From positions 1-64,000 of the forward strand of contig DIUR01000030.1 of NCBI GenBank assembly GCA_002428265.1: a stretch of DNA of 64,000 nt. The letters are read 5' to 3'. This DNA is from Bacteriovoracaceae bacterium UBA6153. GTDB lineage: Bacteria; Bdellovibrionota; Bacteriovoracia; Bacteriovoracales; Bacteriovoracaceae. Numbering within the stretch: the first letter of the stretch is position 1; each line of letters opens with the position of its first letter. The notes below the pieces were generated by a model. That model did not search any database. It was given only the letters and a program-made list of their open reading frames with translations, and was not told the origin of the DNA. A program made the translations under genes and the position numbers. Shown in pieces: positions 43,283-51,889 of the stretch.

Positions 43283-44548
43283 TTAAAAGAGATGCTTTAA
43301 TTGATCAACGTACTCAGGCTTCTTCATTCCTACTAGAACATAATCAAAACCATAATCTAGATAAGTTTCAACTGCCATGACTGCAAATTTTTTATCCTGA
43401 TCTTCTGGTAGTAAACCTACTTGCTGGGCCTGATTCCTGAACTCACTGGCCTTATTTGACAAATTTCTACGGGAATAAAGTTGAGAATACTCCATCAGGT
43501 TATAAAACGGAGTGGCCTCGGCCGCAGTTAAACTTCTTCCCCAAATTCTGGCGACAAAAGGAAAGATATGGCCAAAATAAACCTGCTCTACTGCATCAGG
43601 AGTTGGTAAGTCATTCCATAGAGTTTTGAACTGATTAAGAATCTCAATTTCATTAAAATCGTCTGCTGTGGCCATCTCATCACTAACTTCATCCCACTTT
43701 GCTTTTAAAACTGCGATAGCGTGCTCAAAGGCCTCTTGAGCTTCCTTATCATTTAAATTTTTATAATCATTTTCATAAGTCGCAAGTCTAACTAATTTGT
43801 TTTGAGTAAAAGCATTTAATGGTCTGTTAACTACGCTGATAAGACCATTTTGCATACACAGCTCAAGAAGACTTTCGTCTCCATACTCACCCAGCTTTTC
43901 CAGGGCCCCGATCTCAATCAGGTTAAAGGGAAATTGCACCATTTTAAAATTTTCAGCTTTTATCTTTTTTGTGATTTCCAAAATTCTCGAAAGATTAGTG
44001 ACATCTCGGGCCTCTATCGGTAGCACGAAATTGTTTGAGCTTATGCCATAAGCTTTAATTCTTCCTTTCTTCACTTCGCTTTCACAATATTGAAAGGCCT
44101 TTTCTAAGCGAGCATAATACTCACCTTGAGTGGCGCCTTCGCTTTGAAAATAATATTCAGGGTTATGTAGAAGAAAATAATCTACTGAGGTTTTTTTCAA
44201 TCGCTCAAGGCTTTGAGTAAGCTGACTTTCTAAAAATTCAGGATGAATGGAATGCTTTAAATTGTCGTCCAGATCAACCAGGTCTTCAAGCGCCTTTCCT
44301 GCTGCATTTAGATCAGCAAGAGTCTTGAGATTTTTTCCCTGAACATATCCGGCCTTCGTGACAATAATGGGGTTAAACTCAGGATTTTTTGAAAGGATAT
44401 CACCGATAAGCTCTTCTGATTCACCATTTGTATAATTTGATGATGTATCAATCAGAGTGCATCCTGCTTTTAGTGCAGATAAAAGTGCTTCTCTATGTTC
44501 ATTCGACTTAATACTTACTCGATACGTTCCGAAACCAACCTGTCCCAT
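43283..44548 (-). CDS. Aldo/keto reductase family protein
   Basis: 421 aa, longer than the usual 320-330. AKR barrel features: GQVGFGTYRVS start, DTSSNYTNGESEELIGDIL (catalytic Asp and Tyr), IIVTKAGYVQG (Lys), YFLLHNPEYY (His in place). An insertion around residues 230-330 adds helices. NADPH-dependent reduction is probable, substrate unknown. It stands 24 bp upstream-convergent of nothing obvious and shares strand with the serine protease genes upstream. Confidence 0.85.
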   Translation of the reverse strand: MGQVGFGTYRVSIKSNEHREALLSALKAGCTLIDTSSNYTNGESEELIGDILSKNPEFNPIIVTKAGYVQGKNLKTLADLNAAGKALEDLVDLDDNLKHSIHPEFLESQLTQSLERLKKTSVDYFLLHNPEYYFQSEGATQGEYYARLEKAFQYCESEVKKGRIKAYGISSNNFVLPIEARDVTNLSRILEITKKIKAENFKMVQFPFNLIEIGALEKLGEYGDESLLELCMQNGLISVVNRPLNAFTQNKLVRLATYENDYKNLNDKEAQEAFEHAIAVLKAKWDEVSDEMATADDFNEIEILNQFKTLWNDLPTPDAVEQVYFGHIFPFVARIWGRSLTAAEATPFYNLMEYSQLYSRRNLSNKASEFRNQAQQVGLLPEDQDKKFAVMAVETYLDYGFDYVLVGMKKPEYVDQLKHLF

Positions 44549-44572
44549 AAAAACTGCCTTATAGCTAACTAA

Positions 44573-45433
44573 TTAAAAGGGAGGAATTTTATTAGCTCTA
44601 AAAATACCCTCTCCACCAACGTCATCATGATAACTCATATTACGGGAACATCCAACTTCTGGATCTGGATAAAAATCTCCTTGTCCATTGACTAAAATTC
44701 CTTCAACTTCAAAGGTTTCAGCATTAAAAACCGGAGATCCTGAATTTCCTTGGAATGCATCAAGACGGGCACTGATCTCCCACTCATTGGTCTCTTTAAG
44801 AACTGGTGTTTTTTTAGAGTACATTAATGGAAGCCCCAAAGGATGGCCTATCATAAAAACAGAAGTCTCTTCATTCTTAAGACCCTCTCTATTGATTTTC
44901 AAAAGAGGACGATTTTTTACTTCGCGATCAAGCTCTATGACCGCATAATCTTCACGATTTCCAAAACTGTGATGAATAATTCTTTTGCAGCTAAAAACAT
45001 TGCTTGTATTAACTCTGTATCCGCCTTCAACTTGTTTTTGTGCATCAACATCAAAAACAACTTTTTTATTGCCACAACCATCCACTTGAAAACAATGCCC
45101 GGCCGTAACCATTGTAGTCGGTCCCACTAAAAAGCCAGTGCAACCAGAAAGGGCCTTAGAGTTAGCAAAATTTTCATCTGAACACACACTGGCAAAGTCA
45201 GTAAGAGTGCTCGCCTTAATCAGAGTTTTAAAAAAATCAATTTTCATAATATCGGAGCTTACAATAAGCGCAATTGAGCGTGAGAGCTCTTGGATTTTTT
45301 TGCTAGAGCGTTTTGAAACAAACTCTCTATCGTCTTCACCATAGATGGATTGCATACCTGTGAAGTTAATCTTTGGTGCTGCAAATCCTGAGGCAGAGAA
45401 TGTAAATAGGCATAAAAAAAGGATCTGGCGCAC
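44573..45433 (-). CDS. Secreted trypsin-like serine protease (V8/glutamyl-endopeptidase-like)
   Basis: 286 aa from GTG 45433, needed to give the signal peptide MRQILFLCLFTFSASGFA. Catalytic triad: His113 (VTAGHCF), Asp162 (REDYAVIELD), Ser231 (FQGNSGSPVF). Paralogue of the next gene (45534-46397), sharing the IYGEDD-type pro-region, a SACxxxxF-like cysteine and the C-terminal GILVNGQGDFYPDPEVGCSR segment. It is probably made as a proenzyme. Its start codon and ribosome-binding site are inside a terminator-like hairpin (45414-45468). Confidence 0.92.
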   Translation of the reverse strand: MRQILFLCLFTFSASGFAAPKINFTGMQSIYGEDDREFVSKRSSKKIQELSRSIALIVSSDIMKIDFFKTLIKASTLTDFASVCSDENFANSKALSGCTGFLVGPTTMVTAGHCFQVDGCGNKKVVFDVDAQKQVEGGYRVNTSNVFSCKRIIHHSFGNREDYAVIELDREVKNRPLLKINREGLKNEETSVFMIGHPLGLPLMYSKKTPVLKETNEWEISARLDAFQGNSGSPVFNAETFEVEGILVNGQGDFYPDPEVGCSRNMSYHDDVGGEGIFRANKIPPF

Positions 45434-45468
45434 GCTTTTGTCTCCTGTGAGATGAATGCGCCAGATCC
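45414..45468 (-). promoter_or_regulatory. Terminator-like hairpin spanning a translation start
   Basis: Minus-strand RNA: GGATCTGGCGCA (45468-45457), a 24-nt loop containing CAGGAGAC, then TGCGCCAGATCC (45432-45421) and seven T's. The 12-bp arms are perfect. The start codon GTG (45433-45431) lies at the base of the 3' arm and the Shine-Dalgarno sequence in the loop. It could be the terminator of the upstream protease gene, or an attenuator with start-codon occlusion for the downstream one. Confidence 0.75.
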
Positions 45469-45533
45469 TATCATAGATACAAAGTTAGACTGAAATTAGT
45501 GCTCTAAACTATGAAATTATTACTTAAAAAACC

Positions 45534-46397
45534 CTATAATTTCATCAATTCTTTGATATTTGTAATGCGGGTTACATCTTCTCCACGGCATCCTGACTCT
45601 GTACATACCTTAGGGCGAGTACAATTTTGAACCGGGTCCCCCACATAATCAGTTTCTCCACGAACTAAAATCCCTTCAACAATCCCTGTTTTCGAGTCAA
45701 AGACGGCCGAGCCAGAGTTACCGCCAAAAGTGTCTAAATTGGCCTGGAAGAAAACTTTATTTGAATTTGATCTCACGATCGCTCCATCTGAAATTTTCGA
45801 TGGAAGACCTGATGGGTGACCGATAACAACGATATTCGTTTTATCTGCAACCTTGCCACTTGTTCTAAATTTTAAAGGAGTGCGTCCTTCTACCTTGCGG
45901 TCTAGTTTTACTAATGCGAAATCGTCTTGAGAGCCTCTATCAAGTTTTCTTGCGATGATTTCTGTACATGTATAGATATCACTTTGAGAAACGATATGCT
46001 CTTTTTTCTCTTCAGTCTTATTTGAGAAATTAAATACCCATGAGTATCTTCCACAGTCATCCATTGAAGTAATACAGTGGCCAGCAGTCACTAAGTATTG
46101 ATCTCCGACTAAGAAGCCTGAACAGTTCGCAGCGGTGATTTGTTTTGCAAATCTTGCATCTGAACACACCCCATCGTCTTCAAGAGTGTAACCAGTAATT
46201 TTAAATGTCTCGGTATTTTTCTGGGCCTCAAGTTGAGACGTCGAGATCATCGCAGCAGTTGATTCTGCCAAAGACTTATAAAGCTCGCTCTTTGATTCAA
46301 AAAGATCAAGGCGGTTATCGTCTCCATAGACGACTTTATCAATAGCGAAAGTTGAAAATGACAGTGATAAAAGAATTGTGCTTAAAAGAATTTTCAT
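45534..46397 (-). CDS. Secreted trypsin-like serine protease, paralogue
   Basis: 287 aa from ATG 46397, with GGAGGG 5-6 nt upstream; the frame is open to 46424. Signal peptide MKILLSTILLSLSFSTFA. Triad His107 (VTAGHCI), Asp159 (QDDFALVKLD), Ser228 (GGNSGSAVF). Six or more cysteines, including CGRYSW and the C-terminal CTRPKVCTESGCRGED, could form disulfides. Clearly related to the neighbouring protease in length and motif order, so a tandem duplication is likely. Exported; substrate unknown. Confidence 0.92.
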   Translation of the reverse strand: MKILLSTILLSLSFSTFAIDKVVYGDDNRLDLFESKSELYKSLAESTAAMISTSQLEAQKNTETFKITGYTLEDDGVCSDARFAKQITAANCSGFLVGDQYLVTAGHCITSMDDCGRYSWVFNFSNKTEEKKEHIVSQSDIYTCTEIIARKLDRGSQDDFALVKLDRKVEGRTPLKFRTSGKVADKTNIVVIGHPSGLPSKISDGAIVRSNSNKVFFQANLDTFGGNSGSAVFDSKTGIVEGILVRGETDYVGDPVQNCTRPKVCTESGCRGEDVTRITNIKELMKL

Positions 46398-46465
46398 GAG
46401 GTCCCTCCATAGAACTACAGTCACACTTAATCATGAAGAAAGTTTGTGGTGCTGGCAACATATTA

Positions 46466-46491
46466 AAGGCGGCACTAAGGCCGCCTTTTTT
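46466..46491. terminator. Bidirectional intrinsic terminator
   Basis: GGCGGC (46468-46473), ACTAAG, GCCGCC (46480-46485) with TTTTTT on the right and TTT on the left (minus strand). It can end the 46513-47766 gene before the protease unit. Confidence 0.7.
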
Positions 46492-46512
46492 AAAAATTAA
46501 TTTTAGATTTAA

Positions 46513-47766
46513 TTAATTAAGAGTAAGTCCGTCGAATGGATTCATGTACTGAGCTTTTACTTGGATCATACCTGAGTTGTCTTCCATTGATTCGAAGTAT
46601 CCGTATAATGCACCTTCAGTAAGTTTTTGGTTTGCATAGTAAGACTTAATAAAGTTTCCAGCTGTATCTTTAATTGAAGCACTCATTGGAACAAAACTTA
46701 ATCCTAATTGAGCAAGTGTTAACATAACACGCTTTCTTTGAATTTGAGTTGGACGATCATAGTTAAATGCTACTGCCGGGCGGCTTTGAAACATTGATTC
46801 ATTGTCGAAAAGGTTAACAACAACTTTTTCATTGTTATAAGTAACTTTTTGAAAAGCATAGTTCATTCTTTCATTTACTTCAGTATAAAGAGTTCCTGCT
46901 TTCGTAAGTTTTGCCGTTGCTGCTCTGAAGTTAGCATAGAAGTTATTCACTCCGTACTTCATCCAGTTATTCTTAGCAGAGCTTGATTCCCAGAATGCAT
47001 ACCATGGAATACGAGACTCATAAATTGATGACCAAACCATGTTTACTTCATCGTGAGTTAAACCAAGTTCTTTTTCATCAAAGTTTTCAAGATAGTGAAG
47101 AAGCATGTTTTGGTGAAAATTTCTTCTTTCAGTAATAAGTTTTTCAACCTGGACAATAACGTAGCTAACAGTGTTTAGCATAGGAACGTTACTTAATCTC
47201 TTTCTTGCAAAGTTAAGTGCCCAGTCAACTGCTTTATAAGTCACGTTTCTCTTATAGAAGAAAGTCGGGTCCTGAACATTAGAGAGAATTGTTGGATCCA
47301 GTAAAAGGATTGCATCAGTAATTTTTCCTTCATACTTTGAAACAACTTCACTGAATGCTGGGTTTGCAAAAACGTTTTCAACGTTAACCACTGCAAGCTT
47401 CTTTAATGAGTCTACAGTTGTTTGAACATATCTATCGTAATCACTTTGAGAAAAGCCTTCTGATAATAGAAGCTCTCTGTCTTCGTTAAGAACTGATCTT
47501 ACCTGTGATTCGTACTCACCACTGGCAAGATTAGCTTCTGACATAAGAGACTGCTCTTGAACTAGTTGCGACTTAACCATCGCAATATAAGGAGCAACAG
47601 AAAATTTTACAGGAAGAGTTCTGTCTCTAATTCCTACTAATTTTCCATCATCACTTCTGATAACTTGAAAGCGCTTGTGAAAAGCGTCTGCTGATTTTGC
47701 GAATGCAGTATTCGTATTAATGGCCAAGAGACAAACTAGTCCGGCCAAAATTGTTAATGATTTCAT
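46513..47766 (-). CDS. Secreted helical protein, unknown function
   Basis: 417 aa from ATG 47766, set by AGGAGG 6 nt upstream. Signal peptide MKSLTILAGLVCLLAINTNTAFA. The mature chain is long, mostly alpha-helical, with no cysteine and no recognised motif; it contains the aromatic region SRIPWYAFWESSSAKNNWMKYG and ends MNPFDGLTLN. The strong ribosome-binding site suggests good expression. Transcribed alone from its own promoter (not located) to the terminator at 46466-46491. Confidence 0.78.
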   Translation of the reverse strand: MKSLTILAGLVCLLAINTNTAFAKSADAFHKRFQVIRSDDGKLVGIRDRTLPVKFSVAPYIAMVKSQLVQEQSLMSEANLASGEYESQVRSVLNEDRELLLSEGFSQSDYDRYVQTTVDSLKKLAVVNVENVFANPAFSEVVSKYEGKITDAILLLDPTILSNVQDPTFFYKRNVTYKAVDWALNFARKRLSNVPMLNTVSYVIVQVEKLITERRNFHQNMLLHYLENFDEKELGLTHDEVNMVWSSIYESRIPWYAFWESSSAKNNWMKYGVNNFYANFRAATAKLTKAGTLYTEVNERMNYAFQKVTYNNEKVVVNLFDNESMFQSRPAVAFNYDRPTQIQRKRVMLTLAQLGLSFVPMSASIKDTAGNFIKSYYANQKLTEGALYGYFESMEDNSGMIQVKAQYMNPFDGLTLN

Positions 47767-47860
47767 TTTTCCTCCTAATTGAAAAACGTGCAAGTAGGAT
47801 TTATGTTAAATGAAAATCAGCAAAAGACTTGAATGTAAGAAAATATGATTTTAGATGATA

Positions 47861-48616
47861 TTATTTTGACAGTAGATTTTTTTCTACTTCATCCCATAGT
47901 GCGCTTCGTAATTTGAGTGATTGAACTCCAGCTGCACGAGCTTCATTCCATTTCACTTCATCATTTCCGCAGAGAGATTGAAGACAATCCTGCGCTTGAT
48001 GAGAGTGCTCTCCTCCATCAATTTCAATATGTCTTGCGAGATAATATTTTAAATTTGGAAATTGGTTTTGACTCTCTTTCGAGAAATTTGTTGTAAGATC
48101 TCCCAATATAGAAGTAAACATGTCGGGAATTAATTTTTCTCTTCCGAAGAAAAAGGCCGCTCCCACTTCATGAATTTTTCCATTACGGGCCAGGTCAAGA
48201 TTGAAGCTCACAAAATTTTGTTGTGCTTGTGTACACCACTTTTGATAATTTAAATCTTTCGAAAAACTTAGTAAGCGATCAGGACTTGCACCGATATCTT
48301 TCATTGCTCTTAAATAAAGTGTGAAATGATCACAGGCCTGGCCTTCTAGATCCAAATCACTTTCTTCACCTAAAACAATTTCATTAATCAAGCGAACAAC
48401 ATTTTTAGGATATGGACTTGGATTCCATGGAAGCTCAACACATGTAATATCTTTTTGAAGTCTTTTTAAAAGAGACATAAAATCCCAGACAGCGAAAACA
48501 TGAGTCTCCATAAAATTTTTTAGATCATCAATCGTATGAATTTTTTTATAAAGAGAATGATTAGCTAATTTTTCGTGATGAGAGATTAAATCAGGGTGAT
48601 TCATAATAGATAACAT
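47861..48616 (-). CDS. DUF3050 (haem-oxygenase-like fold) protein
   Basis: 251 aa, ribosome-binding site AGGAAAGCTT-ATG. The DUF3050 pattern is clear: ISHHEKLANHSLYKKIHTIDDLKNFME, HVFAVWDFMSLLKRLQ, EIVLGEESD, DHFTLYLRAM, and a late ARHIEIDGGEHSHQAQ that supplies histidine/glutamate ligands. The fold is related to haem-oxygenase-like diiron enzymes; the reaction is unknown. Stands alone between the secreted protein gene and the winged-helix gene, on the same strand as both. Confidence 0.88.
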   Translation of the reverse strand: MLSIMNHPDLISHHEKLANHSLYKKIHTIDDLKNFMETHVFAVWDFMSLLKRLQKDITCVELPWNPSPYPKNVVRLINEIVLGEESDLDLEGQACDHFTLYLRAMKDIGASPDRLLSFSKDLNYQKWCTQAQQNFVSFNLDLARNGKIHEVGAAFFFGREKLIPDMFTSILGDLTTNFSKESQNQFPNLKYYLARHIEIDGGEHSHQAQDCLQSLCGNDEVKWNEARAAGVQSLKLRSALWDEVEKNLLSK

Positions 48617-48655
48617 AAGCTTTCCTATCAGTTTATATAGGAAATCAACTTATCA

Positions 48656-49096
48656 TTAAATTTCGAAATCGTCGTATTTTTGATCGAATCTGGCGTCTAA
48701 TTCTTTGGAAAAAAAGCGCCTTGAAAAATACTGCCCAGCTCTGATGGTGCGAATAAAATCATACTCTTCTAATTTTCTTAGTGATGAGTAAATATCTTCT
48801 ATAGCAACACCCAAATTTTTTGCCATCTCAGTATGCGACATCATTTGCGAGATACCATGCGAACGATGAAGATTTGGAAAACACCATACGCGTCTGTAAA
48901 TATACATCAGCACAAGTATTTCAATTCTTGAGAGTTTAAAATCAACAATGATTTGATCAAAAAAGACATCCGGAATTTCTGAAGTTGTCGGTGAGTATTC
49001 GACGTTTCTGCCACCAGCATCAACATCATCTTCTGAGCGGCCTTTGTCTTTGCCCTTAGAGCGATGATCCGCCAAAATTGAATGTATATCGACCAT
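48656..49096 (-). CDS. Winged-helix DNA-binding protein
   Basis: 146 aa from ATG 49096 (a TTG two codons earlier is less likely). Residues 1-40 are polar and disordered (RSKGKDKGRSEDD). Residues about 45-125 form a winged helix: LSRIEILVLMYIYRRVW, then SHTEMAKNLGVAIEDIYSSLRKLEEYDFIRTIR. Resembles a replication-initiator or phage-type regulator wH rather than a named family. Role unknown; the neighbouring genes do not indicate a target. Confidence 0.72.
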   Translation of the reverse strand: MVDIHSILADHRSKGKDKGRSEDDVDAGGRNVEYSPTTSEIPDVFFDQIIVDFKLSRIEILVLMYIYRRVWCFPNLHRSHGISQMMSHTEMAKNLGVAIEDIYSSLRKLEEYDFIRTIRAGQYFSRRFFSKELDARFDQKYDDFEI

Positions 49097-49197
49097 AGTC
49101 AATCCTGGTAAGGCGTTTTTTGCAATCCCTGCATGAAGCCCTACAACATTAGTATAGCAGATAAATTACTAAATGGAAAACATCTAGAACTTACCCG

Positions 49198-49746
49198 TTA
49201 GGGTAGCTCGGGTATTAAGACACTTCCCATGAAATAAAGCTGCATTCCGTTAAACTCACGGGTCTCAGTTTTATTAAAGCCCAGACGCTGATAGAAGCTC
49301 ACATTTTGAGCATCAGGAGAAGTTATGAGGTGCAGGCCCATGACATTATTTAGTTTTAAGAAATTCATGTAGTGCTTAACGAGAATTGATCCCAGCCCCT
49401 TGCCTCGTGCTTCTGGATGAAAATTGATATGCAGATGGGCCGGATAACTTTGGAAGAGATCATGAAAAACGGCAAAACCAGGCACACTCACTTCGTTAAG
49501 TGCTCTAGTGGAATCGCTACAGCCACTCAAATAACCCATGACTTTAGGGCCTTCCATTGCAACAAAAAACTCTTCCGGATAAAAGCTTTGATAATCAGAG
49601 CACCAGCGTTTATAAAACGCCGCTTTTCTCTCTGGTGATGAAAAAGATTTTAATGAAGACGATTCAAAAAAAATAAATTCAATTTGTCCCAAAATATCTG
49701 TGACTTCATTTTCATCAAAACTCGATAGGGTTCTAATCTCAAGCAT
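49198..49746 (-). CDS. GNAT-family acetyltransferase
   Basis: 182 aa from ATG 49746, which overlaps the cca stop codon (ATGCTTGA). The acetyl-CoA loop is well kept: LHINFHPEARGKGLGSILVKHYMNFLK, followed by LHLITSPDAQNVSFYQRLGFNKTETREF. The N-terminal part suits the amine-acceptor side. Substrate unknown. Last gene of the LysR-cca-GNAT unit. No clear terminator is visible in the 95 bp after it. Confidence 0.88.
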   Translation of the reverse strand: MLEIRTLSSFDENEVTDILGQIEFIFFESSSLKSFSSPERKAAFYKRWCSDYQSFYPEEFFVAMEGPKVMGYLSGCSDSTRALNEVSVPGFAVFHDLFQSYPAHLHINFHPEARGKGLGSILVKHYMNFLKLNNVMGLHLITSPDAQNVSFYQRLGFNKTETREFNGMQLYFMGSVLIPELP

Positions 49747-50887
49747 TGCCAAAAACTCTCTTAATAGCATTGTGAAACTTTATGAATGATCTGGATGCAA
49801 CTGGTGCAGCTTCAATCTCATGAGTTGGCACAGTGATATTTTCCCAGTCTTTCCATGAAACTAAAAGAGTGTCGTTAGAGTATGCTCTCCACTCTTTTTT
49901 ATCTTCAAGATTTTTCAAATCTTTTAATATTTTGAAGTCAGTGATTTCTTCAATTTTCATATGAGCTAGACTGATAAACTCATCACGCGGAGTCTGACTG
50001 ATATTATTGATTGACTCATGAAATGATTTTAAATCTTTTAAACGTTTATCTGGAAGAGAGAAAAATTTAGCGACTTGGAGTCCAGCATTTTCATTCTGTA
50101 AAAAAGCATCAACCATGAGATCATCAATGGTTTCGATATCCGGAAGAAACTTTAAAGACTGCCAGAATAAATACTTCTCTGGAACTTTAAGATAAAAAAC
50201 TGAAACCAAATTATTAAAAGCATTTATAAAAATACCGGGCTTTGTAGACTTCAGCATTTCTTCTGTAAAATGATGAACGGAAAGCTCACTTAAATCAAAC
50301 TCAGAAAGTCTTCCCTGAATACTTGCTGACATTTCAAAATTATACTTAATCATAAAACGAATCAGCCTTAGAAAGCGCACTGAATCCAGAAAAAAATCAT
50401 CACTCATCTCTTTTAAAGTCTTAGACTGTAAGGCCCCTACTCCATTAAAAGGATCAATCACGGTTTCTTTATTGTCTTTTAAATTAAGCTCAATTCCGAT
50501 CGCATTTAATGAAAAATCTCTTCTTTTGAATGATTCTTCATAAGTAAAATTGATATCTAAAATCGCCTGAAAATGATGATGAGTTTTATTATCTAATAAG
50601 GGAATTTCTTTTCTTGGATTTGAAAATTCCAGATCAAATCCAAGAAATCCAACTCTCACAATATCATAAGGTAGCTCGTTAATCGTTATGTTCTGTGACT
50701 GAAAAAAGCTCTTGAGCTCTATTGTCGTTTTTCCTCTGACTTCAAAATCCAGATCGCGGCTTAAGTAAGACCTATCCAACAAATAGTCTCTTGGTGCTCC
50801 ACCAATAAGACACAGAGAAAAACCAAGGTTTTCTATATCAGTTAATAATTTTTTTAAAGGCACAGGAAATAGTGAAACAATCGTCAT
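49739..50887 (-). CDS. CCA-adding enzyme / poly(A) polymerase head-domain protein
   Basis: 382 aa, class II nucleotidyltransferase of the PcnB/Cca group. The active site shows LIGGAPRDYLLDR and the DLDFEV acidic pair (for GGxxRD and DxD). The RRDFSLNAIGIEL segment, DPFNGVGALQ and the tRNA/ATP-selection helix VRFLRLIRFMIKYNFEM follow. There is no HD domain. In this phylum separate A- and CC-adding enzymes or one CCA enzyme may exist; the sequence alone does not tell. It overlaps lysR upstream and the GNAT gene downstream. Confidence 0.85.
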   Translation of the reverse strand: MTIVSLFPVPLKKLLTDIENLGFSLCLIGGAPRDYLLDRSYLSRDLDFEVRGKTTIELKSFFQSQNITINELPYDIVRVGFLGFDLEFSNPRKEIPLLDNKTHHHFQAILDINFTYEESFKRRDFSLNAIGIELNLKDNKETVIDPFNGVGALQSKTLKEMSDDFFLDSVRFLRLIRFMIKYNFEMSASIQGRLSEFDLSELSVHHFTEEMLKSTKPGIFINAFNNLVSVFYLKVPEKYLFWQSLKFLPDIETIDDLMVDAFLQNENAGLQVAKFFSLPDKRLKDLKSFHESINNISQTPRDEFISLAHMKIEEITDFKILKDLKNLEDKKEWRAYSNDTLLVSWKDWENITVPTHEIEAAPVASRSFIKFHNAIKRVFGNA

Positions 50888-51786
50888 ATCTTAAATGTAT
50901 CACGATGTGAGAGCAGTCTATCAATAGTATTTTTAATTCTAACTAAATTTTCTGATTCTTTATGATAGACAATAAAAAGTTTTCCACTAGGAACTTCGAA
51001 CTCATCTCCGAGTGTCAAGATTTTGTCTTTAAAGTAAGATCGATTGAGAACGTGATTCGGTACAACCGCAATCCCTAGTCCTTCATTCACGGCCTGAAGC
51101 ATGTGCCCGTGAGAGTTGACGGAAAAGCGCACGTTAAGCTTTTTAGGAAGGGCCTTAAATTTTGATCGGCACCATTTCATAAAAAGAATATCATTTTGTT
51201 CAAATAAAATTGTCGGGATTGTCTCAAGCATAGCTAGAGTTAATTTTTTCTTAAAGAGATCTTTCATCTCTTTTGGAAAAACCAGTGTTGATTTTTCTTC
51301 AAGAAAAAATTCTTTCTCACCATGAAGAGGAAGATCATCTTCCGGCATGATAAGAATATCTAATTTATTATTTTCAAAATCTGTTAGTAAATCTTCCTGA
51401 TGGCCCATGTGAACAGAGAGCTGCAACTCAGGATTTTCTTTTGCATGCCAGACAACTTCTTTAGCAAGCCAGGTCTTTCCGATCCCCGTTAAGGTACCGA
51501 TGCGAACCTTACCTTGCATTTCATCACGGTCCCCCTGGAGTTCGGCCAGGGTCTCTTCCATGTTAGCAAGAAACTGCGTTCCTAGTTGATAGAGCTTCTC
51601 ACCTTCAGTTGTAAGGACAACAGATTTACCAGAGCGCTTGAAGATTTTAATTTCTAATTTTGATTCCAGGTTTTTAATACTCTGGCTGATAGCTGATTGG
51701 GTAACACCCAGGACTTCTGCCGCTTTGGAGAAGCTCTTAGCACGAGTCACGGCCACTAATGTCTGTAATTGAGATGTTTCGATCAT
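50884..51786 (-). CDS. LysR-family transcriptional regulator
   Basis: 300 aa. An N-terminal helix-turn-helix (ETSQLQTLVAVTRAKSFSKAAEVLGVTQSAISQSIKNLESKL, residues 3-46) and a C-terminal periplasmic-binding-like effector domain (about 90-295) are complete. LysR proteins normally control a divergent neighbour; here there is no divergent gene close by, only the fusA terminator, and cca follows on the same strand with a 4-bp overlap. The target may lie elsewhere. Confidence 0.95.
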   Translation of the reverse strand: MIETSQLQTLVAVTRAKSFSKAAEVLGVTQSAISQSIKNLESKLEIKIFKRSGKSVVLTTEGEKLYQLGTQFLANMEETLAELQGDRDEMQGKVRIGTLTGIGKTWLAKEVVWHAKENPELQLSVHMGHQEDLLTDFENNKLDILIMPEDDLPLHGEKEFFLEEKSTLVFPKEMKDLFKKKLTLAMLETIPTILFEQNDILFMKWCRSKFKALPKKLNVRFSVNSHGHMLQAVNEGLGIAVVPNHVLNRSYFKDKILTLGDEFEVPSGKLFIVYHKESENLVRIKNTIDRLLSHRDTFKI

Positions 51787-51837
51787 GTATTAGGTGTACC
51801 TAATATTAAACTAAATGAAAAGGAGTGTGTAAAAAGG

Positions 51838-51864
51838 AAAAAAAAGGGCCCCAAAAAGGGGCCC
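51838..51864 (-). terminator. Intrinsic terminator of fusA
   Basis: On the minus strand GGGCCCC-TTTTT-GGGGCCC (51864-51846) is followed by eight T's, right after the fusA stop. Confidence 0.9.
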
Positions 51865-51889
51865 TCATTAGAAATTTTGTAAGAACAAA

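Noticed and set aside
45259..45474. 71-aa frame opposite or overlapping the protease start
   Set aside because: Shadow frame of the serine protease gene, with no domain and its start inside the hairpin.
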